A stretch of DNA of 39,625 nt from Planctomycetota bacterium (GTDB lineage: Bacteria; Planctomycetota; Brocadiia; JAJRTI01), in the NCBI GenBank assembly GCA_024278415.1, contig JAJRTI010000556.1, forward strand, positions 1-39,625. Reading direction: 5' to 3'. A model generated the notes under the pieces. That model searched no databases, was not told where the DNA came from, and saw only the letters and a program-made list of their open reading frames with translations. Positions 33,173 through 39,625 of this stretch are shown in pieces. The stretch's first letter is position 1. The number at the start of each line of letters is the position of its first letter. Made by a program: the position numbers and the translations under genes.

Positions 33173-34246
33173 ATGCCCGCCCCACTCGCCAAAGCCCTCG
33201 CCAAGGCCGGCGCCACTGAGCGCCTCAACCGCGACGAAGCGCTCGCGGTCGCCCGCGCCGCCTCCCCGGACGACGTGCACCGGCTCGGCCAGGCCGCGCT
33301 CGCCAACCGCCGCGCGCGCTTCGGCGACCGCGCGACGTACGTCTGCAACCTCCAGATCAACCCCTCGAACCTCTGCGAGGGCCAGTGCCAGTTCTGCCGC
33401 TACGGAGCGAAGCCGGGAGACGCGCACGCGTACGAACTGAGCGAGCACGACATCCTCTCGCGCATTGCAGAACTCCAGCCGACCGAAGTGCACGTCGTGG
33501 GCGGCATGAACCGCGTGTGGGGCTTCGAGCGCAGCCTCGCGCTCGTGCAAGAGATCCGGCGCCGGCATCCCGATATCTTCATCAAGGCGTTCACCGCGGT
33601 CGAGATCGACTGGTTCGCGCGCACGAGCAACAAGGATGAGAGCGACGTGTTGACCCAGCTCCGCGACGCGGGGCTCAACGCCCTGACTGGTGGCGGAGCG
33701 GAGGTTTTCTCGCCGCGTTGGCGGCAGCAGCACTGCCCCGATAAACTCCCCGGCAAGGCATGGCTCCGCATCCACCAAACCGCCCACGCTCTTGGCATCG
33801 TCACGAACGCCACCATGCTCTACGGCCTCGACGACTCGCCGGAGGAGCGCGTCGACCATCTGCTCGCGCTGCGGGACGCGCAGGACGAGAGCCGGGGCTT
33901 CTCGTGCTTCATTCCGCTCGCGTACCAGGGCGGAGCGAATGGCGCCCCGGCGCGGCCGTCGCCCAAGCTTTCGCTGGCCATCATCGCGCTCGCGCGGCTG
34001 GTGCTCGACAACTTCCCCCACGTGAAGGCATATTGGCCCATGATCGGGCTCGACTGCGCCGCGGCCGGACTGTCTTGGGGCGCGGACGATCTCGACGGCA
34101 CGCTCGGCCGGGAGCGCATCGCACACGCGGCCGGCGCGGCCACGCCCGAAGCCCTGGCGCGACGCGAGATGGAGGAGACCATACGCCTCGCCGGGTTCAC
34201 GCCCGTGGAACGGCTCGGCAACTTCGAAGTCAGGGCGCGGACATGA
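33173..34246 (+). CDS. mqnE: Aminofutalosine synthase (radical SAM)
   Basis: A 357-residue radical SAM enzyme that makes 6-amino-6-deoxyfutalosine from 3-[(1-carboxyvinyl)oxy]benzoate and S-adenosylmethionine. The 4Fe-4S site is Cys68-x3-Cys72-x2-Cys75 in NLCEGQCQFC. Features that fit MqnE rather than MqnC: EVHVVGGMNRVWGFERSLALVQEIRRRHPDIFIKAFTAVEIDWFAR, then LTGGGAEVFSPRWRQQHCPDKLPG and YQGGANGAPARPSP. Normal length. The stop overlaps the mqnC start by ATGA, so both are translated together. The ATG stands 2 bp after a nonamer repeat, leaving no room for a Shine-Dalgarno site. Confidence 0.94.
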   Translation: MPAPLAKALAKAGATERLNRDEALAVARAASPDDVHRLGQAALANRRARFGDRATYVCNLQINPSNLCEGQCQFCRYGAKPGDAHAYELSEHDILSRIAELQPTEVHVVGGMNRVWGFERSLALVQEIRRRHPDIFIKAFTAVEIDWFARTSNKDESDVLTQLRDAGLNALTGGGAEVFSPRWRQQHCPDKLPGKAWLRIHQTAHALGIVTNATMLYGLDDSPEERVDHLLALRDAQDESRGFSCFIPLAYQGGANGAPARPSPKLSLAIIALARLVLDNFPHVKAYWPMIGLDCAAAGLSWGADDLDGTLGRERIAHAAGAATPEALARREMEETIRLAGFTPVERLGNFEVRART

Positions 34247-35310
34247 GCAAGCCTTTTTCACGTATCGAGCCGGACGAGGGCCTGCGCCTCTTGCGAGAAG
34301 CCCCGCTCGGCGAGTTGATGGCCCGCGCGCACAACGCGCGCGCCGCGCGGCGCCCCGGCGGCATCGTGACGTTTGTCTACGATACGAACCCCAACTACAC
34401 GAACGTGTGCGAGACGCGGTGCCGCTTCTGCGCGTTTTGCCGCCGGGAAGGCGACGCGGACGCGTACACGCTGACGCCGGAGGAGCTGGCCGAGCGCGTG
34501 CGAGCCGCGGTGGAGCGCGGGGCCACGACTGTGCTCATGCAGGGCGGCCATCATCCGCGGCTCCGCTTGGCCGATTGGGTCGCGTACATCCGCGCGATCC
34601 GCGCCGCGTGCCCCGAGGTCCACGTCCACCCCTTTGACCCGGCCGAAGTCGTGCACCTGGCCGCGAAGGAGGACACGACGGTCCGCGCGGTGCTGGAGGC
34701 CTTGCGCGGCGAAGGCGTCACGACGCTCCCCGGCGGCGGCGCGGAAGTCCTCGTGGACCGCGTGCGCGAGCGGGTGTCCCCGGCCAAGTGCACCGCGCAG
34801 CAGTGGCTCGACGTGATGGAGCAGGCCCACGCGCTCGGCTTCCGCACGACCGCGACGCTCATGTTCGGCCACGTCGAGACCGAGGCTGACATCATCGAGC
34901 ACCTGGTGCGCCTGCGCGAGGCGCAGGACCGCACCGGCGGCTTCCAGTCGTTCATCCCGTGGTCGTTCAAGCCCGGCGGCTCGCCGCTGAGCAGGGAAGT
35001 GCCCGCGGCCGCGCATCCCGCGCGCTACGTGCGCATCCTCGCGGTGGCTCGGCTCATGCTCGACAACTTCGCGCACGTCCAGTCGTCCTGGTTCAGCGAG
35101 AGCATTTCCGCCGGCCAACTCGGCCTGCTCGCCGGCGCGGACGACTTCGGCGGGGTACTCGTGGAGGAGAACGTGCTGCGCGAAACCGGCTTCGAGCGGA
35201 GCATCACGACCGAGCGTCTGCTTGACGTGATCCGTGAGGCAGGCTTTATCCCCGCGCGGCGCAACTCGATGTACGAAATTGTCGAGGTGTTCGACAGCCC
35301 CCGTTCATAG
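34243..35310 (+). CDS. mqnC: Cyclic dehypoxanthinyl futalosine synthase (radical SAM)
   Basis: A 355-residue radical SAM protein that closes the ring of dehypoxanthinyl futalosine before MqnD acts. Fe-S cysteines are Cys56-x3-Cys60-x2-Cys63 in NVCETRCRFC. MqnC features: GATTVLMQGGHHPRLRLADWV, VHPFDPAEVVHLA, LPGGGAEVLVDRVRERVSPAKCTAQQWLDVMEQAH, TATLMFGHVETEADIIEHL and FIPWSFKPGGSPL. The arrangement mqnE-mqnC is common in futalosine operons. Start ATG 34243 overlaps the mqnE stop. This is the last gene of the operon; a hairpin begins inside its stop codon. Confidence 0.94.
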   Translation: MSKPFSRIEPDEGLRLLREAPLGELMARAHNARAARRPGGIVTFVYDTNPNYTNVCETRCRFCAFCRREGDADAYTLTPEELAERVRAAVERGATTVLMQGGHHPRLRLADWVAYIRAIRAACPEVHVHPFDPAEVVHLAAKEDTTVRAVLEALRGEGVTTLPGGGAEVLVDRVRERVSPAKCTAQQWLDVMEQAHALGFRTTATLMFGHVETEADIIEHLVRLREAQDRTGGFQSFIPWSFKPGGSPLSREVPAAAHPARYVRILAVARLMLDNFAHVQSSWFSESISAGQLGLLAGADDFGGVLVEENVLRETGFERSITTERLLDVIREAGFIPARRNSMYEIVEVFDSPRS

Positions 35311-35330
35311 TGGGCATGTCAATGCCCACT
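35309..35330 (+). terminator. Hairpin at the end of the menaquinone operon
   Basis: AGTGGGCAT / ATGCCCACT, 9-bp stem with loop GTCA, beginning in the mqnC TAG stop. A second hairpin, GGCGA / TCGCC (35339-35352), follows. No strong T-run, so the termination role is moderately likely. Confidence 0.5.
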
Positions 35331-35396
35331 TAATAGTAGGCGATGACTCGCCCACTGCGAACTCCCGCGTGCAGCTCCTTCTCTCGGAGAAAGCCC

Positions 35397-38123
35397 ATGC
35401 CCATCAAGCCCACGGCCCTCCTCATGGCGGCCATCGTTAGCGCGGCCACAGCCGCGGACGACATCACTGTCGCGCACGTGCAGCAAGTCCATCGCTCCGC
35501 CGCGCTCGACGCGTGGTGCGTGAGCCCCAACGTGAAGGTGTTCCGCGACCAGAAGCTCCCGCGAGTGAAGGTGGCGCCCGCGGTGGTGCTCCGCGCGGCG
35601 CGGGCCGAGCAAGAGCCGGTGCAGTTGGTGCTCCGCTCGCCGAGCGATATCGCGGGGCTCTCCATCCGCTTCAGCGACGCACCCGGCGCGGGGGCCGCTT
35701 CGTGCGCGGGTTGGCTGCGCGCCAATCCCATCGGCTTCATCGACGTCGCGCAAACCTCCTCCGCGCGCACGCTGGGCAAGCGCGCATACCCCGACGCGCT
35801 CATGAAGCGCGACACGTTCGACGTGAAAGCGGGCGAGAACGCCATCGTCTGGCTCACCGCTAGCATTCCCGCGTCGGCCGCGCCGGGCGAACACGCGTGC
35901 GTCGTCAACGTTGTGCAGGGAAGCAAGACGCTGCTCTCGTTCCGGCTCGTCGTGCGCGTGTGGAGCTTCACGCTGCCGAAAGAGATGCCGATCTTCATTC
36001 AGGGCAACTTCTGGCGCAACAGTTCGTGGATGCAGCGATACACCTCGCGCGATATGAGCGAGATGACCAAAGAGTACTTCCTCAACATGGCCGCGCATCG
36101 CTGCAACACCGCGCCCGGCTTTGCGGAGTTCCCCTTCTTTGCCGAAGGCGAGACCCCGGCGGACAAGACGGATGAGTTGCGCCAATTCGACGCGATGGCG
36201 AAGTTCGTGCTCGACGACTTGGGCTTCAAACGCTGGCGCATGCCGTACGGCTCCGCGGCCGGGGGCATGGGCACCGGCGTGTGGCGGGGCCACCCCGTGA
36301 TGCAGATCCCGGCCGAGGAGGGCGACCTGTGGGTGAACGCGGTGCCGGTGAAAGAACGCTTCCTCGCGGGCGAATTCCCCGGCGCCAAGTGGTTCGCTGA
36401 TTGGGGCATGCGGCTCATGGTCGGGCAAGCCCCGGACCCCAGCGTGTTCGACGGCAGTTACATTGAGTATGAGATCGAGATCCCGAAGGCGGGCGAGTAT
36501 CGCTGCTGGATCGAAGGCCGGCACTACGCGCCCATCGACGTGCGGGTGGACGGCGCGAGCATGGGCGTGGTAGCAAAGGGCGGAGAAGGCTTCAAGCAGG
36601 CTCAGGGCGCGCTCAAGCTCGCCCCGGGCAAACACACCCTGCGCCTCGTCGTGGCCAAGGCCCGGCGCGGCACGTCAGCGTTCGTACGCCGCGTGTTCCT
36701 CTCATGCCGGCCGGGCGCGAACCCGGTGGCGCTGTTCGCCAAGCGCGGCGCGGCGCCAGAGTTCCTGCGAGCGTACAAATATCACCTGCGCACCGCGGGC
36801 CGGTATCTGGCGAGCAAAGGATGGTTCGACAAGGTGCAGGTGAAAATCGGCGACGAGCCGCAGGAGCCGGCCTGGCCGCTCGTGTGCGACGTCGCGCGGG
36901 CCGTGCGCGAGGCGCTGCCCCACGCAAAGACGGAGATCACCTTCTACCCCCGGCCCGAGTTCCTCGGCCTCATCGACATCTGGGTGCCGTACGCGACCCA
37001 CTGCGACCCTGCGAAGCTCGCCGAGCGACAGAAAAAGGGCGAGGAGGTGTGGATCTACTACAACGCTCTCCACGGCATCGACTGCCCCGCGCTCGACCCG
37101 CGCGCGATCGGCTGGTTGCTGTGGAGGTTCAACTTCGACGGGTACCACTTCTGGTCCGTGAACTACTGGCCGTACGACCCGTGGACCACGTCGGTGAGCC
37201 TCACGCGCAACTGCTTCAACCGCGGCACGTTCATCTATCCCGATCCCAAGGACGGCTCGCCTGTGGACTCGACACGCTGGGAGCTGTTCCGCGAGGGCCT
37301 CGACGACTACCTGTATCTGCATCTGGCGGACGCGCAGCTCGCCAAGTGGGCCAAGCAGCGCGACCTCGACGCTCCCGCTCGCTCCCTGCGCGATGAGCTG
37401 GCCGCGAACCTCGATCTGTGGCGGACGCTGATCGTGCGCGACATCCGAACCTGGTGCGGCGAAGGCTCCCAGGCCGGCCGCGCGCGGCGCAACGTGGGCT
37501 TGTTGCTCGACGCGGCGCAGCGTCTCGCCGATGGTGCGCCGGTTTCTATGGTCAACGAAGCCGTGGCCCGCACCGCGCGCGAGCGGAAGGCGCTCCTGGA
37601 ACAGACAATCGGCCGCGAGGTCTGGCGGCCTGGCGCGAGGTTCGACCGGTCCCACGTCGCGGGACGCGGGGACAAGAAATGGATCCGCGCCCGCGCCGGG
37701 GCCGCGATTGTCACCCCGGGCGCCGGCGGCAAGACCAACCCGTACGACGGCAGTTGGGTCGAGTACGACTTCGCCGTACAAGAAGGCACGTACCGCGTCT
37801 GGCTTCGGCTCTCCCAACACCAGGAGTCGGAGGTCAAGGAGGTGTACGTCGATGGCAGGTTGCTCGGGCAGGTGAGCAGCAAGCCCCAAGGCAAAGCGTA
37901 CACGTCGTTCCAGCTTGTCCCAGGCGAGGCCACACTCGCCCGCGGCAAGCACACCCTACGCATCGTGTGCCGCGGGATCGTGGGCTGGATCGACCCGATC
38001 CAATGGATCTACATCACAGCCGATGCGAACATGGACCCGCGCACGTTCGAGCCCAGCCATGCATCAGGGTCGATTCCCATCCGGCCCAAGTCCGCGGCGA
38101 AGCCGGCCGCGTCTCAAAAATAG
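35397..38123 (+). CDS. Secreted DUF4091 (GH123-like) protein with two carbohydrate-binding-like domains
   Basis: A 908-residue exported protein. Residues 1-19 form a signal peptide (PTALLMAAIVSAATA) and the start ATG 35397 has a GGAG ribosome site. Residues about 30-230 are a beta domain; about 340-440 contain a jelly-roll-like module (YIEYEIEIPKAGEYRCWIEGRHYAPIDVRVDG ... GKHTLRLVVAKARRG). The catalytic-like region (about 450-650) includes KIGDEPQEPAW near residue 484, WVPYATH, WLLWRFNFDGYHFWSVNYWPYDPW and the DUF4091 signature STRWELFREGLDDYLYLHL. A second module of the same kind (WVEYDFAVQEGTYRVWLRL ... GKHTLRIVCRG) closes it at about 774-878. DUF4091 is related to GH123 hexosaminidases; the GDEP acids may act as catalytic residues. 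Target unknown; the extracellular location and binding modules suggest polysaccharide degradation. Confidence 0.85.
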   Translation: MPIKPTALLMAAIVSAATAADDITVAHVQQVHRSAALDAWCVSPNVKVFRDQKLPRVKVAPAVVLRAARAEQEPVQLVLRSPSDIAGLSIRFSDAPGAGAASCAGWLRANPIGFIDVAQTSSARTLGKRAYPDALMKRDTFDVKAGENAIVWLTASIPASAAPGEHACVVNVVQGSKTLLSFRLVVRVWSFTLPKEMPIFIQGNFWRNSSWMQRYTSRDMSEMTKEYFLNMAAHRCNTAPGFAEFPFFAEGETPADKTDELRQFDAMAKFVLDDLGFKRWRMPYGSAAGGMGTGVWRGHPVMQIPAEEGDLWVNAVPVKERFLAGEFPGAKWFADWGMRLMVGQAPDPSVFDGSYIEYEIEIPKAGEYRCWIEGRHYAPIDVRVDGASMGVVAKGGEGFKQAQGALKLAPGKHTLRLVVAKARRGTSAFVRRVFLSCRPGANPVALFAKRGAAPEFLRAYKYHLRTAGRYLASKGWFDKVQVKIGDEPQEPAWPLVCDVARAVREALPHAKTEITFYPRPEFLGLIDIWVPYATHCDPAKLAERQKKGEEVWIYYNALHGIDCPALDPRAIGWLLWRFNFDGYHFWSVNYWPYDPWTTSVSLTRNCFNRGTFIYPDPKDGSPVDSTRWELFREGLDDYLYLHLADAQLAKWAKQRDLDAPARSLRDELAANLDLWRTLIVRDIRTWCGEGSQAGRARRNVGLLLDAAQRLADGAPVSMVNEAVARTARERKALLEQTIGREVWRPGARFDRSHVAGRGDKKWIRARAGAAIVTPGAGGKTNPYDGSWVEYDFAVQEGTYRVWLRLSQHQESEVKEVYVDGRLLGQVSSKPQGKAYTSFQLVPGEATLARGKHTLRIVCRGIVGWIDPIQWIYITADANMDPRTFEPSHASGSIPIRPKSAAKPAASQK

Positions 38124-39346
38124 TGCTCCCACACCTTGCGGAACCCGGCGATGGTCTCGTCCACGTCCTGATCCGTATAGCGTTCGTCGATCTTGTGGAA
38201 GAGCACGGTGCGCTGCATCTCGTCCACGTTGGGGCACGAGTCGGGATCGTAGACCGTGTCGCGCCAGAAGTGGGGCACGCGATCGGTGAGCGGGTACACG
38301 CGCTTGCGCTGGATCATCTCCGTGCGTAGCGCATTGTACGACGGCGACATGCCGCCGCCCACGGACAGGCCCTCCGCGCTGAGCGCGGCGAGGATCTCGT
38401 CCCGCGTCGGCTCCTCGCCCACGTAGCGCATGGGGAACGACCACCACGCGGGCGCCGCGGCGTCGAGTACGCGCGGCAGCACGAGGTGCGGCAGGTCGCC
38501 GAGACCCTCGTAGTAGCGTCGCACGATCTCGTTGTGCCGCGCGAGGCGCCGGTCGAGCTTGCCGAGCTGCGCGAGCGCGACCGCGCCGATCAGGCCATTG
38601 GGCCGGTAGTTGAGCCCGAGGAACGGAATGGGCTGGCTTCCGCGGCCGACCGAGCCGTCGCGGATGTACGTCTTGTCGCTGATGAGCCGCGCCAGGCGCG
38701 CGGTCTCTTCGTCGTGGGTCGTCATGAACCCGCCGTCGCCGGTGGACATGTGCTTGGACTCGTTCATGCTGAACGCGCCCATGGCGCCCATCGTGCCGAC
38801 GAACTTCCCTTGCCACTTGCCACCGTGCGCTTGCGAGCAGTCCTCGACGATCGCGACGCCGTGCTTCCGGCCGATCTCGAGGAACGCGTCCATGTCGCAA
38901 ATGTTGCCGGCCATGTGCACCGCGAGGATGGCCTTGGTGCGCTCGGTGATGCGCTCCTCCGCGCTCTTGGGGCAGAGCGTCGCGGTCGCGTGGTCCAGGT
39001 CGATGTCCGCGTAGATGGGGATCGCGTGCTGCGCGACGATGCCGAGCGTGGTGCCCGCGTCCCCCATCGCGGTCGTGATGACCTCGTCGCCTTCGGCCAC
39101 GCCAACCGCGGCGAGCGCGATGTGGATCGCCGCGCTGCCCGACGTGGTCGCGATCGCGTACTTGCACCCAAACTTGTCTTGGATCGCCTCCTCAAAACGC
39201 CGCACCGCCGCGCCGGCCGTGTACATGAGCTGGCCTTCGTCGATGGCCTCGCAGAGGAGGCGCTTCTCCTCCTCGCCGTAGCGATTGGGCCGAGCATAGG
39301 GGACGGTCTTGGCCTTAGGGCCGCCGTGGATTGCTAGTTTGGGCAT
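38114..39346 (-). CDS. DegT/DnrJ/EryC1/StrS-family PLP aminotransferase
   Basis: A 410-residue aminotransferase of the family that puts amino groups on NDP-sugars or their keto forms. TTSGSAAIHIALAAVGVAEGDEVITTAMG (PLP phosphate site), the VEDCSQAHGGKWQGKFVGTMG segment with the PLP-binding Asp, and the Schiff-base Lys in FSMNESKHMSTGDGGF. Later GLNYRPNGLIGAVALAQLGKLDRRLARHN is the family's dimer segment. Most relatives work in surface polysaccharide or antibiotic sugar synthesis; some act on 3-amino-5-hydroxybenzoate. No sugar dehydratase is adjacent. Start ATG 39346 has GAGGAAG 8 bp upstream. Its stop overlaps the end of the DUF4091 gene by 10 bp, tail to tail, so the two stops share sequence. 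Confidence 0.92.
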   Translation of the reverse strand: MPKLAIHGGPKAKTVPYARPNRYGEEEKRLLCEAIDEGQLMYTAGAAVRRFEEAIQDKFGCKYAIATTSGSAAIHIALAAVGVAEGDEVITTAMGDAGTTLGIVAQHAIPIYADIDLDHATATLCPKSAEERITERTKAILAVHMAGNICDMDAFLEIGRKHGVAIVEDCSQAHGGKWQGKFVGTMGAMGAFSMNESKHMSTGDGGFMTTHDEETARLARLISDKTYIRDGSVGRGSQPIPFLGLNYRPNGLIGAVALAQLGKLDRRLARHNEIVRRYYEGLGDLPHLVLPRVLDAAAPAWWSFPMRYVGEEPTRDEILAALSAEGLSVGGGMSPSYNALRTEMIQRKRVYPLTDRVPHFWRDTVYDPDSCPNVDEMQRTVLFHKIDERYTDQDVDETIAGFRKVWEHYF

Positions 39347-39371
39347 TGAGAATCTTCCTCGACAGGACTAA

Positions 39372-39406
39372 CCGCAAAGGCGCGAAGGGCGCAAAGAGGG
39401 CGCAGA
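39372..39406. repeat. Degenerate CGCAAAG tandem repeat
   Basis: Units CCGCAAAGG, CGCGAAGGG, CGCAAAGAGGG, CGCAGAGA. Same family as the inverted pair at 20692-20802. It lies upstream of the aminotransferase start. Confidence 0.65.
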
Positions 39407-39468
39407 GAGAAGAGAGGGGCAGAGAAGACGAAAGAGCAAGGCAAGACGGAATACCGGAATCGTCATTT

Positions 39469-39485
39469 CGTAACACTTCAGCCAA
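39469..39485 (-). repeat. TTGGCTGAA element, copy 4
   Basis: TTGGCTGAAGTGTTACG on the minus strand, about 120 bp upstream of the aminotransferase ATG; the flanks (CAA before, AAAT after) match copy 2. Confidence 0.75.
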
Positions 39486-39558
39486 TTGCAACAGCCGTTG
39501 GCCCCATGAACGTGCGCGAGTTCGATGGACAGCGTTTCCGCTTGACGCAACGCTGTTG

Positions 39559-39619
39559 GGAAGCCCAACGGGCTTCCGGCTTCTAGCCCAGGGTTGCGGC
39601 CGCAGGCCGCTACCCTGGG
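39559..39619. repeat. Two hairpins at the window end, one nested
   Basis: First hairpin GGAAGCCC / GGGCTTCC, loop AAC (39559-39577). Then a nested palindrome (39587-39619): outer CCCAGGGT / ACCCTGGG and inner GCGGCC / GGCCGC around a GCA loop. No gene is visible in 39347-39625, which otherwise holds the CGCAAAG and TTGGCTGAA repeats. The window ends before any following gene. Confidence 0.7.
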
Positions 39620-39625
39620 GCCAGG

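Overview
The window is GC-rich, densely coded bacterial DNA with about 31 protein genes on both strands and no rRNA, tRNA, CRISPR array, transposase or phage gene that I can see. Its gene content (a sulfatase, a xylose-isomerase-like TIM barrel protein, a URO-D-like protein, a DUF4091 secreted protein and futalosine-type menaquinone synthesis) suggests the Planctomycetes-Verrucomicrobia-Lentisphaerae group or a similar environmental lineage such as Hydrogenedentes. That placement is inferred from gene content and intergenic repeat style. No marker gene here settles it.

Layout. 1-3.1 kb: the end of a sulfatase, a sugar isomerase/epimerase-like gene and a URO-D-like gene, all on +. 3.1-6 kb: an ATC-hydrolase-like gene (-), an orphan N6-adenine DNA methyltransferase (+) with a probably leaderless promoter, and a RelE-type toxin-antitoxin pair whose toxin has a stop at codon 9. 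6-10.5 kb: a minus-strand run of UDP-glucuronate decarboxylase-like, galE and an unusually long ligA. 10.6-13.1 kb: a divergent pair of overlapping genes, cupin-type phosphoglucose isomerase and a secreted App1-phosphatase/lipase fusion. 13.2-18.6 kb: a cation/proton antiporter with CBS domains, a DUF624-like membrane protein, a small DUF1573-like protein, a 0.7-kb palindrome-rich gap and an M20 peptidase. 18.6-21.6 kb: a VapBC-like pair (-), a galacturonokinase-like GHMP kinase and a sugar nucleotidyltransferase. 21.6-27 kb: pcm, recJ and a 907-residue Ser/Thr kinase fused to a superfamily 1 helicase, all on -. 27.3-35.3 kb: a PocR-GAF-SpoIIE phosphatase followed by six menaquinone genes (mqnD, ubiA-type, ubiX-type, ubiD-type, mqnE, mqnC) on +. 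35.4-39.4 kb: a large DUF4091 protein and a convergent DegT-type aminotransferase.

How the genes work together. The mqn genes cover the 1,4-dihydroxy-6-naphthoate branch of menaquinone synthesis except mqnA, mqnB and the final methyltransferase. UDP-sugar genes (decarboxylase, galE, kinase, nucleotidyltransferase, DegT) are scattered in several units and suggest nucleotide-sugar supply for surface polysaccharide.

The most unusual items are: (1) the kinase-helicase fusion, encoded head-to-head with a SpoIIE-type phosphatase; (2) about ten gene borders that carry short degenerate tandem repeats of 7-10 bp, each with a different unit, several ending a few bases before a start codon; (3) a four-copy element with the core TTGGCTGAA; (4) the App1-lipase fusion; and (5) a roughly 125-residue insertion in LigA. 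Several promoters can be read as TTGnnn, 16-17 bp, then an A/T-rich -10 box.
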